A stretch of 64,000 nucleotides of DNA, from NCBI GenBank assembly GCA_020050835.1, contig JAGVKB010000038.1, positions 22,271 through 86,270 of the forward strand. Reading direction: 5' to 3'. This document shows, piece after piece, positions 36,918 through 46,000 of the stretch (position 1 is the stretch's first letter; each line of letters opens with the position of its first letter). The position numbers and the translations under genes are program-made. The stretch is from Candidatus Obscuribacterales bacterium. GTDB taxonomy: Bacteria > Cyanobacteriota > Vampirovibrionia > Obscuribacterales > Obscuribacteraceae. The notes beneath the pieces are model-generated. The model was not told where the DNA came from. It made no database searches and was given only the letters and a program-made list of their open reading frames with translations.

Positions 36918-36997
36918 CTGGCTGACACGGTCTGAAAAGGGGAGTTGCAATTGTGTGTAATCGCAGGTACAGCTCCCGATCTGAAGGAGGAGATAAG

Positions 36998-37642
36998 ATG
37001 AAAGCTAAGATGAATGGTTGTCTGACAGCGCTCACTGTAGCGTTGTTCGGAGTCGCCACCATTACAGCTCCATCGCTCGGTGCAACCACTGAAAAAACCG
37101 TGATTGGGCCTGGCGTGGTTGAATATCGCACTACTATTGCGGATACTTCTGCAGCGGGCACGGAAAGCTTCCTTGCGCCGAAGTCAGTTGCTACTACCGA
37201 AAGTGTAGTGGAACGAGAAGAGGAACACTGGATCACGCCGGAGATTGCTCCACCATTCAAACGTGCTGCCCGTTCCCCTCGTGTCATTCGCAAGCGGCAG
37301 ATCGCCAGCGCCCGGCCGGCGAGATCAGCTCGGAGACGAGTTGCCACCCGCATCGTCCAAAAGCCAGTCTTTGTTGAGAAGAAAGTGTTCGTGGACAGAC
37401 CGATCGAACGAGTAGTCGAGAAGGCTGTAGTGGTCGAGAAACCGGTGTTTATTGAAAAACCAGTTGTAATTGAAAGACGAGTTGAGATTGAAAAGCCGGT
37501 CATTCAACAAACTATCATTGAAAGACCTGTAATTCAGGAACGAGTGATTGAAAAACCGGTAATCCAAGAGAAGGTCATTGAGAGACCTGTGTTTATAGAG
37601 AAAAAGCATCGCAAGCATCTTTTGCGACTTGGACTGTTCTAG
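36998..37642 (+). CDS. Exported protein with PVxIEK repeats (paralogue 2)
   Basis: A 214-aa relative of the protein encoded just upstream. The start at 36998 is fixed by GAAGGAGGAG and a following signal peptide (CLTALTVALFGVATI, cut near LGA). Residues about 30-100 form a separate segment ending in a very basic patch (RSPRVIRKRQ and RSARRRVATR). Residues about 118-205 are the same roughly ten-residue units, here alternating KPVxIE and ERPVI. The end HLLRLGLF mirrors the tail of the first protein. The basic patch could bind acidic surface polymers. This pair looks like a tandem duplication with divergence. Function unknown. Confidence 0.8.
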   Translation: MKAKMNGCLTALTVALFGVATITAPSLGATTEKTVIGPGVVEYRTTIADTSAAGTESFLAPKSVATTESVVEREEEHWITPEIAPPFKRAARSPRVIRKRQIASARPARSARRRVATRIVQKPVFVEKKVFVDRPIERVVEKAVVVEKPVFIEKPVVIERRVEIEKPVIQQTIIERPVIQERVIEKPVIQEKVIERPVFIEKKHRKHLLRLGLF

Positions 37643-37689
37643 AGATGAAAGCATCCTACGTAAGGATGATTGAAACTCGAAGCGCAGGG

Positions 37690-37722
37690 AGGGACGGCTA
37701 CCAGGGCTGTCCCTCTTTGTTT
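37690..37722 (+). terminator. Intrinsic terminator
   Basis: A 9-bp stem (AGGGACGGC with GCTGTCCCT, one G-U pair) and a 7-base loop are followed by a T-rich run. It lies 48 bp after the stop of the second PVxIEK gene and before the convergent protease gene. Confidence 0.6.
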
Positions 37723-37768
37723 GGCAAGAGAAATCGAAATCGAATTGCTTGAGGTATATGGACTGCCG

Positions 37769-38611
37769 CTACTGGCGAATGCTATTGCCTGCAAAGGTAG
37801 AGGCGGTGACCGGTTGATAGCCGGCGTAAAGCCTGTTGATTGTGCAAATATCCCGGGCGGAAAGCGCCAAGCTCTGAGATCTGTTTACGGCGGCAGCCAT
37901 GATATCGCTGCGGGTCGAGGAATGACCGGCCAGTCCCAAGGCGTGACCTACTTCATGAAGATAGGCCTTCTCAACCTCCGCATCGCTCAGCGCTCTGTCC
38001 GGGAGCTGTGTAACCAAGACCATAGTTGCATGATGAATCGTTCCGGTATTAGTGGCGGTATTGAAATGAGTAAAAGTCTTGGTTCTGCCTGCTTCTGTTC
38101 CACCAGCGCGTTCTTGTGTATCTGCTGTCCACTGGCACACTATGTCAGCTTCTGATTTCGAGTCAACCTCCTGCCAGGACAGTTTGCCCTGCAGAGCCTG
38201 CATCCAGGTGTAAAAAGATTGAACCAGGATCGGTCTGAATTGGTTGCGAAAGCCAGGTATAACACTGCCATCGTCGATGTAGACTTTGATCGGCATTTTG
38301 TCTGTGGACCAGCGAAAGATGCCTTCTACTCCGATTTCATCCAAATAGTCAGGTGATAAGCTACCTGCTGGCGTTGCAAGCTGGTACTCGGAATAAGAGT
38401 CCTGCTCGCGGCTGTTCGCTTCGACCAGACTGCGCTGATAGCTGTGCCCGTATGGACTGAATTCTCGATGCGTAGGGAAGTAGCCGGCTTGTTGCTGAAA
38501 GTGATCCGGATATGACCGGTCTAGCGCAGGATGGGCGTAAAGTGGAAAATCGAGTTGAGAAAGAAAAGCGCTCACGATAAGCGCTGCTGAAGGCAAGAAT
38601 TTATGCTCCAT
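37769..38611 (-). CDS. Secreted matrixin-like zinc metalloprotease (M10-type metzincin)
   Basis: A 280-aa protein with a signal peptide (ALIVSAFLSQLDFPLYA). The zinc site HEVGHALGLAGH (His219, Glu220, His223, His230) is followed eight residues later by Met238 in SDIMA, the Met-turn of metzincins. Before it, residues about 105-210 form the usual matrixin sheet (MPIKVYIDDG, ADIVCQWTAD). About 80 residues lie between the signal and the catalytic part, without the cysteine-switch motif, so latency, if any, is not by that mechanism. It should act outside the inner membrane on proteins or peptides. The ribosome-binding site is unusual (GGGGGCC). No inhibitor gene is adjacent. Confidence 0.88.
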   Translation of the reverse strand: MEHKFLPSAALIVSAFLSQLDFPLYAHPALDRSYPDHFQQQAGYFPTHREFSPYGHSYQRSLVEANSREQDSYSEYQLATPAGSLSPDYLDEIGVEGIFRWSTDKMPIKVYIDDGSVIPGFRNQFRPILVQSFYTWMQALQGKLSWQEVDSKSEADIVCQWTADTQERAGGTEAGRTKTFTHFNTATNTGTIHHATMVLVTQLPDRALSDAEVEKAYLHEVGHALGLAGHSSTRSDIMAAAVNRSQSLALSARDICTINRLYAGYQPVTASTFAGNSIRQ

Positions 38612-38841
38612 CTATGTGGTGGCCCCCGCGGACTGATAGTGCTCTCGACAGCTCTTCGTTAAGAGATGTTGAGTTCTATTAGAACAGATCACCTGCCAGT
38701 CGCGCCAATAATCAATGGCGTGTTACTGATGCTCTGTCAGTTGCGGTGTATTGTCTACGAATTGGGCGGGATATAGAAGCGACGATAGTTTGCCAATGTC
38801 GCTGCCGGCACCTTGCTTGTCTTCGTCTGAACTGCCGGTGG

Positions 38842-40239
38842 TTATTGAGCTGAACGGGCTGTTTCCTGTTTCGTGAACAGACCTTCGAACTGATGCCACC
38901 AATCCGATGCTGAATTGCTTCGCACTTGCCTTTTGAGACGCTCGGCGCGCAGAGCCTTTTCGCGTGGACCCATCAGGAGCGCCCGGTGAATTGTATCGGC
39001 AATCTGTTCCGGATGTTCAGGATCTGCATGCAGGCAATATGGACCAAGCTCGCTCCAGGCGCCGGCTCCGCGCGAGAGCGCTAAAACTCCCGGTTCGCTT
39101 CCCTGGCATGCGATGTATTCCTTGGCGGTCAGATTGAGTCCGTCTCGCAGTGATGTCACGAGCATTACCGCTGCATCGCGATAGAGAATGGACAGTTGTG
39201 CGCTTGACACTGACTCTTCGATCGTCACCAGCGGCTGCCAGAGATTATTACCCCAGCGGTTGTTGATGCGTTTAGAAAGTGTTTTCGTCTCTTGCCAGTA
39301 TTCATCGAACGCAGCGATGCCGGCGCGAGTACGACCGCAAATCTGCACGAACGATACTTGCTCGCGCCAATGCGGCTGGGTCTCGAAGAAGTAGTTGATG
39401 GCTTTGAGCCGAGCCAATATGCCTTTTGTATAGTCAGCTCTGTCGACTGACAGGACAAATGGAATTTCGGAGCGATAGATACTTCTAGCTTGAATATTAG
39501 ATAGACTTCCCCAGAAGTTAGAGTCGATTCCCAGTGGTGCAACAACCAGTTGACAGCGCTTGCGGTGCAGAGACCGCTGGGATGAATCAGCATTGCGCTG
39601 GTGCCAGCGGTGCCCTGTGCGGGCTGCTGATGTTATGTGCAATTGCCTGGTGTCACATTGCGAGTTTGGCAGATATTTGTTGACGAAGCATAAGAAGTTG
39701 TGAGCGTACTCGTCGGTATGAAAGCCGATGTGGTCGCAATTGACAAGCGCGCGCGCAATCTCCAAAATCGGCGGCACATACTCGGCCGGCACTGTTCTGG
39801 GCCAGGGGATGTGCCAGAAAATCACCATCTGCCTGCCGGGATCTCTTCTTAAAGATAGAGGAAGAAGGGCAAGCTGATAGTCGTGAATAAAACAGTCTTC
39901 GAGGTTGCTGCTGGTTGATGCTAACATCGCTCGGCCGAACAGCGAATTGAAGCGCCGGTATTGCATGTGGTCGTTCTCCCGATAGACCGCCAGCTCATGA
40001 AGATCGTGCATGATCGGCCAGAGAAACTCATTGCAATAGTTGTAATGATCGTCGATCAGCCCAGGATCCAGCCTGACGACCGGCTCCGGACCAGAGATGG
40101 TATCGTGTGATATTGACAATACATGATCGTCAATATGCCACCAGTTCTGATCGGCGGTCGCGTGTTGATCCCACGTCACCGATAGAGCACTAGACAGTCC
40201 ACCAGCCTTGCCGGGACCGCGGTAAGAAATTACGTTCAT
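38842..40239 (-). CDS. otsA: Trehalose-6-phosphate synthase family (GT20)
   Basis: A 465-aa GT20 enzyme, which joins glucose from UDP/ADP-glucose to glucose-6-phosphate to make the precursor of the osmoprotectant trehalose; glucosylglycerol-phosphate synthase is a close alternative. Motifs: HDYQLALLP, FWHIPWPRTVP, VDRADYTKGI (Arg/Lys phosphate contacts) and SLRDGLNLTAKEYIACQ (Asp and Glu of the donor site). The family's N-terminal glycine loop is present as AGGLSSAL. The start at 40239 is preferred because the promoter's -10 lies at 40262-40267, inside any longer reading. No phosphatase gene is nearby. The promoter carries the TTGCAC repeat, linking it to the signalling genes at 43-58 kb. Confidence 0.9.
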   Translation of the reverse strand: MNVISYRGPGKAGGLSSALSVTWDQHATADQNWWHIDDHVLSISHDTISGPEPVVRLDPGLIDDHYNYCNEFLWPIMHDLHELAVYRENDHMQYRRFNSLFGRAMLASTSSNLEDCFIHDYQLALLPLSLRRDPGRQMVIFWHIPWPRTVPAEYVPPILEIARALVNCDHIGFHTDEYAHNFLCFVNKYLPNSQCDTRQLHITSAARTGHRWHQRNADSSQRSLHRKRCQLVVAPLGIDSNFWGSLSNIQARSIYRSEIPFVLSVDRADYTKGILARLKAINYFFETQPHWREQVSFVQICGRTRAGIAAFDEYWQETKTLSKRINNRWGNNLWQPLVTIEESVSSAQLSILYRDAAVMLVTSLRDGLNLTAKEYIACQGSEPGVLALSRGAGAWSELGPYCLHADPEHPEQIADTIHRALLMGPREKALRAERLKRQVRSNSASDWWHQFEGLFTKQETARSAQ

Positions 40240-40261
40240 ATGTCGGTTGCCTCTGAATGGA

Positions 40262-40294
40262 ATTCTAGAAGCCGCATGTGCAAATAGTGTGCAG
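40262..40294 (-). promoter_or_regulatory. TTGCAC tandem-repeat promoter of the trehalose synthase gene
   Basis: On the minus strand CTGCAC (plus 40289-40294) and TTGCAC (plus 40278-40283) start 11 bp apart. They are followed after 10 bp by TAGAAT (plus 40262-40267) as the -10. The predicted transcript starts only about 15 bases before the gene. The geometry matches the PhoB/OmpR activator class. Confidence 0.65.
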
Positions 40295-40449
40295 AATGAA
40301 ACTGGCATCACTGGCAGTATTAATTGGTTGGCCGATGACGCTGAATTGGGAACATTTGATCGAGTTCATCGTCACCTGGGTTGTTGATTAGAAGCGAAAA
40401 TCGCCCGGCGTTGCAGACTAGAGTCGAAGTGCCGGGAGAGGATTGGAAG

Positions 40450-40470
40450 CCTGCGCAGAATCTGCGTAGG
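40450..40470. repeat. Inverted repeat before the 40.5-kb operon
   Basis: CCTGCGCAGA and TCTGCGTAGG are complementary except for one G-T pair and are separated by a single base, so this is a near-perfect dyad. It ends 22 bp before the start codon, where a repressor or an mRNA hairpin could act. Confidence 0.4.
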
Positions 40471-40492
40471 TTCTTGAACGAGGTTCTGAAAA

Positions 40493-40870
40493 ATGAAGAT
40501 CAACAAAGTACATTGTGCCGAATACGGTAGCACTCCCAAGCCGATTTTATTTGATCTCGAGTCTAAGGACATGTCTGTAGATGAATATGCTGAATTGAGA
40601 TTCTTGTCTGAACTGTGCGGATTAATTGATGGCAACTATTGCCAGTTCAAACCAGCGAAAGGCAATCCGGGATTATTCGTTGCATTGGAGACGGAGAACG
40701 GTCTTCGCAGCGCACATTTTGGTGGTGAGTTGAGCGATGAGACCGCTGAATTGGTTGACTTTATAAAAGGATTGCGACAAGCTCACGCATTCCAAACTCA
40801 AGATGTTGGCTACTGGAAAAACTTACCAGGAGCATCCTCATTGTCCCAAGGAAATTATCCGAAACATTAG
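40493..40870 (+). CDS. Small hypothetical protein
   Basis: A 125-aa cytoplasmic-looking protein; a GAGG site precedes the ATG by about 9 bp. It is acidic, with a plausible alpha/beta fold (KPILFDLESKDMS, CQFKPAKGNPGLFVALE, SDETAELVDFIKGLRQ). No motif or family is recognised. The next gene starts 13 bp after its stop, so it is probably the first gene of a three-gene operon whose other products are envelope proteins. Confidence 0.68.
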   Translation: MKINKVHCAEYGSTPKPILFDLESKDMSVDEYAELRFLSELCGLIDGNYCQFKPAKGNPGLFVALETENGLRSAHFGGELSDETAELVDFIKGLRQAHAFQTQDVGYWKNLPGASSLSQGNYPKH

Positions 40871-40883
40871 CAGGAGGTTCCCC

Positions 40884-41438
40884 ATGTTCGACTGTCGACA
40901 AATGGCGGCCGCAATTGTTAGCGTTGTGTGCTGTACTCAACTAGTGTTGCCCGGCCTGGCGCAAACGACTGTGTTGACCGGAAAGGCCAGCAAGACAACT
41001 ACTATCCGTTCGCTCCAGGTTCAACAACCTAGGTACGACTACCATGCTCCCCAGAAAGTATATGTGCAGCGTCCAGTTACCAGAACTGTTTACGTACAGG
41101 ACAATCGCACCTTCTTTCAAAGGCATCCCAAGGTGAAAGCTGCTACGGTTGGCGCTGGCGTGGGCACCGCTGCCGGTGCGATCACCGGCCTCGTCAGCGG
41201 CCGCGGCGTGGTGCGTGGCGCTGCAATCGGGGCAGGCACCGGCGCCGGTGTCGGGCTAATTCATTCGAGCCGGACGATGAAGAGACATCCAATTATCAAG
41301 GATACGGCGATGGGTTCTTTGGCGGGTCTCGGCATTGGTGCGGCGGCGAGCCACGGGAGCAGAAGAGCATTCCAGGGGGCGGGCGTCGGGGCTGCCGTTG
41401 GTTTGGGAGTAGGGCTTTTGAAACACGGTCTGAAGTAA
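40884..41438 (+). CDS. Exported glycine-zipper protein
   Basis: A 184-aa protein with an AGGAGG site 8 bp before the ATG and a signal peptide (MAAAIVSVVCCTQLVLPGLAQ). After a Tyr/Gln/Val-rich segment (about 35-75), residues about 85-180 contain Gly-rich hydrophobic stretches with Gly every fourth residue (VGAGVGTAAGAITGLVSG, AAIGAGTGAGVGLI, GAGVGAAVGLGVGLL). This is the glycine-zipper pattern of SlyB/YMGG-type outer-membrane proteins, which pack helices in or against membranes. Two copies of a short 'RHP' joint (FFQRHPKVKAA and MKRHPIIKDTA) mark an internal duplication. Confidence 0.82.
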   Translation: MFDCRQMAAAIVSVVCCTQLVLPGLAQTTVLTGKASKTTTIRSLQVQQPRYDYHAPQKVYVQRPVTRTVYVQDNRTFFQRHPKVKAATVGAGVGTAAGAITGLVSGRGVVRGAAIGAGTGAGVGLIHSSRTMKRHPIIKDTAMGSLAGLGIGAAASHGSRRAFQGAGVGAAVGLGVGLLKHGLK

Positions 41439-41480
41439 GAACGCTCAAATACTCATCACAGATTACTCAGGAGTTGCAAA

Positions 41481-42557
41481 ATGCTGAATCATAGATATGC
41501 TCTGGCATTGGCTGCTGTTTCATGTTTGGCCCTGACTTTAGCAGGCTGCGGAAGCGCTGACACGTCAAAGTTGAGCTCGGATGTTTTAAACGAGTGCAAG
41601 AACAACAACTTTGCCGCCGCTGAAAGAATGGTCGATCAGGCGCTTCAAAATGCCGAACGAAAGAAGCCTCAACAAGGACCCGAGCTGGCTAGCATCTTGA
41701 CCGTGCAGGGAGACCTCTATGTCAAAGAAGGCAAGTTGAACGACGCGGCCCAGAGCTACAAGCGGGCAACAGACGCCAGAAAGGAAGCGATGAAGCCGGA
41801 GCTGCTGGCCCTTTCCAGAAGTTTAAATGGTCTGGGCACTGTCTATACGGAACAAGGAAAGCTGGTAGCCGCTGGCGACCTACTTCAGCAAGCTTTGGCG
41901 ATTAGAGAAGATAACTTGCCGGCCGGCAGTATTGAGATCGCCGAGAGCGAAAATAGCGTGGCGCGGTTTCTGTTTGAATCCGGAAATCGAGCCGGAGCAG
42001 AGGCGCTCTTCAAAGAGTCGCTCGAGGATTATGAAAGAGCCGCCGGGGTTGACAGCACCGAAACGGCTAATGTGCGCAACAATCTTGCCAGCTTATATCT
42101 GGCCGATAACAGATACGCTCAAGCTGAACCGTTGCTTAAATGGTCGGTTGACGTATTCGAGAAAAAGGCTGGCCCTGATAGCCTTGAGTTGGCAGGGACG
42201 TTGAACAATTTGGCTGAACTCTATCGCGGCCAGGGAAGACTCTCCGATGCAGAGCCACTTTTTAGGCGTTCGATCGCTATTTATGAAAGAGCTGGCAATC
42301 AACATAGTGCGAATCTGTCCAGGTCGCTGAACAATCTGGCGCTCGTATATCAGGCCCAGAGAAAATTCCGGGATGCTGAGCCTTTGTACAAGCGGGCGAT
42401 CATCATCTTGAAGGAAAACGGCAGCGTCGAGCAACAGTCAACCTTGAAGAGTATCGCCGACAATTATGCAGAACTGTTGAGAATTACCAGCCGGGAAGCT
42501 GTTTCGCAGGCTATGGTCGACAATACGGGCAGGCAGGTAGCAGTTAGACGATATTAG
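41481..42557 (+). CDS. TPR-repeat lipoprotein
   Basis: A 358-aa protein with a lipoprotein signal ending LTLAGC (Cys23) and an AGGAG ribosome-binding site. Residues about 50-340 are tetratricopeptide repeats of the 42-residue kinesin-light-chain type (LARSLNNLA- and AEPLYKRAI-like units), forming a protein-binding superhelix. It would be tethered at the periplasmic side of a membrane. It follows the glycine-zipper gene by 42 bp and is likely cotranscribed. The partner is unknown. Confidence 0.9.
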   Translation: MLNHRYALALAAVSCLALTLAGCGSADTSKLSSDVLNECKNNNFAAAERMVDQALQNAERKKPQQGPELASILTVQGDLYVKEGKLNDAAQSYKRATDARKEAMKPELLALSRSLNGLGTVYTEQGKLVAAGDLLQQALAIREDNLPAGSIEIAESENSVARFLFESGNRAGAEALFKESLEDYERAAGVDSTETANVRNNLASLYLADNRYAQAEPLLKWSVDVFEKKAGPDSLELAGTLNNLAELYRGQGRLSDAEPLFRRSIAIYERAGNQHSANLSRSLNNLALVYQAQRKFRDAEPLYKRAIIILKENGSVEQQSTLKSIADNYAELLRITSREAVSQAMVDNTGRQVAVRRY

Positions 42558-42940
42558 TCGACGCTCCTAAGTTTGATTTTTGAAAGTTTGAGTTAAACCA
42601 GTAAAAGATCAGGGAAATCTCGTATCAAATTGCTGGTCTTCCTAACAGACATTTGATTGCTCTGCGGATATGCTGAATAGAGAGGAGTCCGTCTCGAGTT
42701 CTCCTTGCTAAATCAGGGCTGGCGGTGGTGGTCGTTTCTTTCAACCTGATTTGGGCGTGTCGGTCAATGTCCGCTGTTTGCTAGCAGCTCCGAGCTCACT
42801 GCTCCGTTCGGGATCGGACTTAAGTGTTGGCATTCAGTCTATAGCGTCTGCGCGGTTAATTTGTTTCGCTTGTCGACAATTCGTCACAAGTCGAATTTGA
42901 GCTGGTGATACAACTCTCATCAGGTGGATAAGTTGACTCT

Positions 42941-42989
42941 TTGCACGAGTTTTGCACATTGCTTGCACATTTGTGTGCTTCGCTATTTG
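42941..42989 (+). promoter_or_regulatory. Triple TTGCAC repeat upstream of the HAMP-kinase operon
   Basis: TTGCAC starts at 42941, 42952 and 42963: three exact copies at an 11-bp period. TATTTG (42984-42989) is a weak -10 candidate 15 bp after the last copy. The start codon is 110 bp further on. The rest of the 540-bp gap before the gene (42558-42940) shows nothing recognisable. Confidence 0.65.
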
Positions 42990-43052
42990 ATCAAGGTTAA
43001 GAGATGCATAAGTGATTTCCGAGAACTCTACCTGTCCGCATCCGTTCAGCGG

Positions 43053-43074
43053 CGCTCTGCATTTTTGCAGAGCG
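43053..43074 (+). promoter_or_regulatory. Stable hairpin in the kinase leader
   Basis: CGCTCTGCA and TGCAGAGCG (9 bp, perfect) close on a TTTT loop, ending 25 bp before the start codon and just upstream of the AAGGAG ribosome-binding site. It is likely an mRNA stem that could affect stability or translation; no T-tract follows. Confidence 0.5.
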
Positions 43075-43099
43075 GCGTTATCTGCATAAGGAGTATGCC

Positions 43100-46000
43100 A
43101 TGACTGTGATGACGAGAAATCGCCCGAATTCAGAACTGCTCGATTCCCGGCAGTTATTGAGAGCGCTTAGGGCGATGCGGAAGGGGGACTTCGGCGTCCG
43201 CCTGCCGTCAGATCAAGACGGGCTTGGTGGTGAAATTTTCGAAGCGTTCAATGACGTCGTCGAGATGAATGAAAAGATGGCGCGCGAGCTGGAGCGCATC
43301 GGAAAGGTTGTTGGTAAGGAAGGAAAGATCGCTCAGAGAGCTTCGCTCGGACAGGTCGAAGGATCCTGGGCTGTCTGTGTAGATTCGGTCAATATGTTGA
43401 TTACCGACCTCGGTCAACCGATGACTGAAATGACTAGAGTGATTACCGCTGTTGCCCGCGGTGACCTCTCGCAGACGATGGCGTTGGAAATTGAAGGAAA
43501 GCCGCTCAAAGGTGAATTCCTGAGAACTGTGCGAACGGTCAACACGATGGTAGACCAGCTGGGCGCATTCGCTTCTGAAGTTATTCGGGTTGCCCGTGAA
43601 GTGGGTCTGGAAGGAAAGCTCGGTGGGCAAGCGCAGGTGAAAGGCGCTTCCGGTTTTTGGAAAGATCTCACTGACAACGTAAACCTGATGGCGAGCAATT
43701 TGACAGCGCAGGTTAGAGACATCTCGCGGGTGTCGACTTCAGTTGCAAACGGTGACTTGAGTCAGAAGATTGTTGTAGACGTAAAGGGCGAATTCCTGGA
43801 GTTGAAACAGACAATCAACAAGATGGTGGACAACCTGAATACGTTCTCCGGGGAAGTGACACGGGTCGCTCGCGAAGTTGGTATCGAAGGAAAGCTGGGT
43901 GGGCAGGCAGAGGTAAAAGGGGTAGCCGGCACCTGGAAAGCGCTTACCGATAACGTGAATATGATGGCGAGCAATCTTACCTCGCAGGTAAGAAACATCG
44001 CCGAAGTTACCAAAGCTGTGGCGCAAGGTGACCTGTCCAAGAAGATTACAGTCGACGTCAAAGGTGAAATCTTAGAGCTCAAAAATACAGTCAATACCAT
44101 GGTGGACCAGCTTGGATCGTTTGCTTCGGAAGTCACACGGGTGGCTCGGGAAGTAGGAACCGAAGGAAAGTTGGGCGGGCAAGCTGAAGTGAAGGGGGTA
44201 TCCGGTACCTGGAAAGACCTGACGGACAGTGTGAACTCAATGGCTGCCAACCTTACCGCCCAGGTGCGTAACATTGCTGGCGTAACAAAAGCGGTGGCAT
44301 CAGGCGATCTGTCCAAGAAGATTACAGTAGACGTCAAAGGTGAAATCCTTGACCTGAAAGACACCATAAATACCATGGTGGATCAGCTCAGCTCGTTTGC
44401 ATCGGAAGTGACGCGGGTCGCCCGGGAGGTAGGAACGGAAGGGAAACTAGGCGGTCAAGCTTTTGTGAAGGGTGTATCTGGCACCTGGAAGGACCTGACG
44501 GACAATGTGAACTCGATGGCTAGTAACCTGACCGGTCAGGTAAGAAACATCGCTGACGTGACGACCGCCGTAGCCAACGGCGACCTCTCCAGAAAGATTA
44601 CCGTAGACGTCAAAGGCGAAATCCTCGAACTGAAAAACACAATCAATACCATGGTGGACCAGCTCAGCTCATTCGGGGCAGAAGTAACCAGGGTGGCTCG
44701 TGAAGTAGGAACTGAAGGAAAGTTAGGCGGACAAGCGGAGGTGAAAGGAGTCTCTGGAACCTGGAAGGATCTGACCGACAGTGTGAACTCGATGGCAGGC
44801 AACCTGACAGCGCAGGTGAGAAACATCGCTGAAGTGACAACCGCCGTAGCCAACGGCGATCTATCCAGAAAGATTACGGTCGAATCAAAAGGCGAAATCC
44901 TGCAGCTGAAGAACACGATCAACAAGATGGTGGACTACCTTAATCAGCTAGCCAACGAAGTCGGCCGAGTGACGAGAACAGCCGGGGAGGAAGGAAAGCT
45001 AACCGAACAAACCTCGAGAGCATATGTGGAGGGCGCGACCGGCGCCTGGAAGAACATCGTCGATACACTCAACTTCCTGCTTGATTCAATCGCCATGCCT
45101 GTGACTGAAATTGGTCGAGTTGTAACGGCGATCTCGCAAGGCGACCTGAGCCAGAAGATGCCGTTTAGGTGGAAGAACGAACTTGCTGTCTCGCGCGGTG
45201 ATCCCGCTCAACAGAAAATGGAGATCAAGGCTGCCGGCGATATCAAGGCCATGGCTGAAACAATCAATCAGCTGGTCGATGACCTCAACACATTCGGTGG
45301 AGAAGTTACTCGGATGGCGCGAGAAGTGGGAACTGAAGGGATTCTGGGCGGACAGGCTAAGGTGCCTGGCATCGCCGGAACCTGGAAAGACCTGACGGAT
45401 AGTGTGAACTCAATGGCCAGCAACCTGACCGGTCAGGTGCGAGATATTGCGAAAGTTGCCACCGCGGTGGCAAACGGCGACTTGAGTCAAGCCATTTCGG
45501 TAGACGTTAAGGGCGAGTTCCTCGAGCTCAAACAAACGATCAACAAAATGGTGGTTAACCTCAATACGTTCTCCAGTGAAGTCACCCGGGTTGCCCGGGA
45601 AGTGGGCACCGAAGGTAAGCTCGGCGGTCAAGCCCAGGTGCAGGGTGTAGCCGGCACCTGGAAGGACCTGACGGACAACGTGAACTTGATGGCAAGTAAC
45701 CTCACCTGGCAGGTGAGAAACATCGCCGAAGTAACTACCGCGGTTGCGACCGGCGACCTTTCGAAGAAAATTACAGTCGATGTTAAGGGCGAAATCCTCG
45801 AATTGAAAAACACGATTAACACCATGGTGGATCAACTCAACTCTTTCGCGTCAGAAGTAACCCGGGTCGCCAAGGAGGTAGGAACCGACGGAAAACTGGG
45901 CGGTCAAGCGGAGGTGCGCGGTGTATCCGGGGTCTGGCGAGATCTGACGGACAACGTGAATTCAATGGCTAGTAACCTTACCTCCCAGGTGAGAAACATA

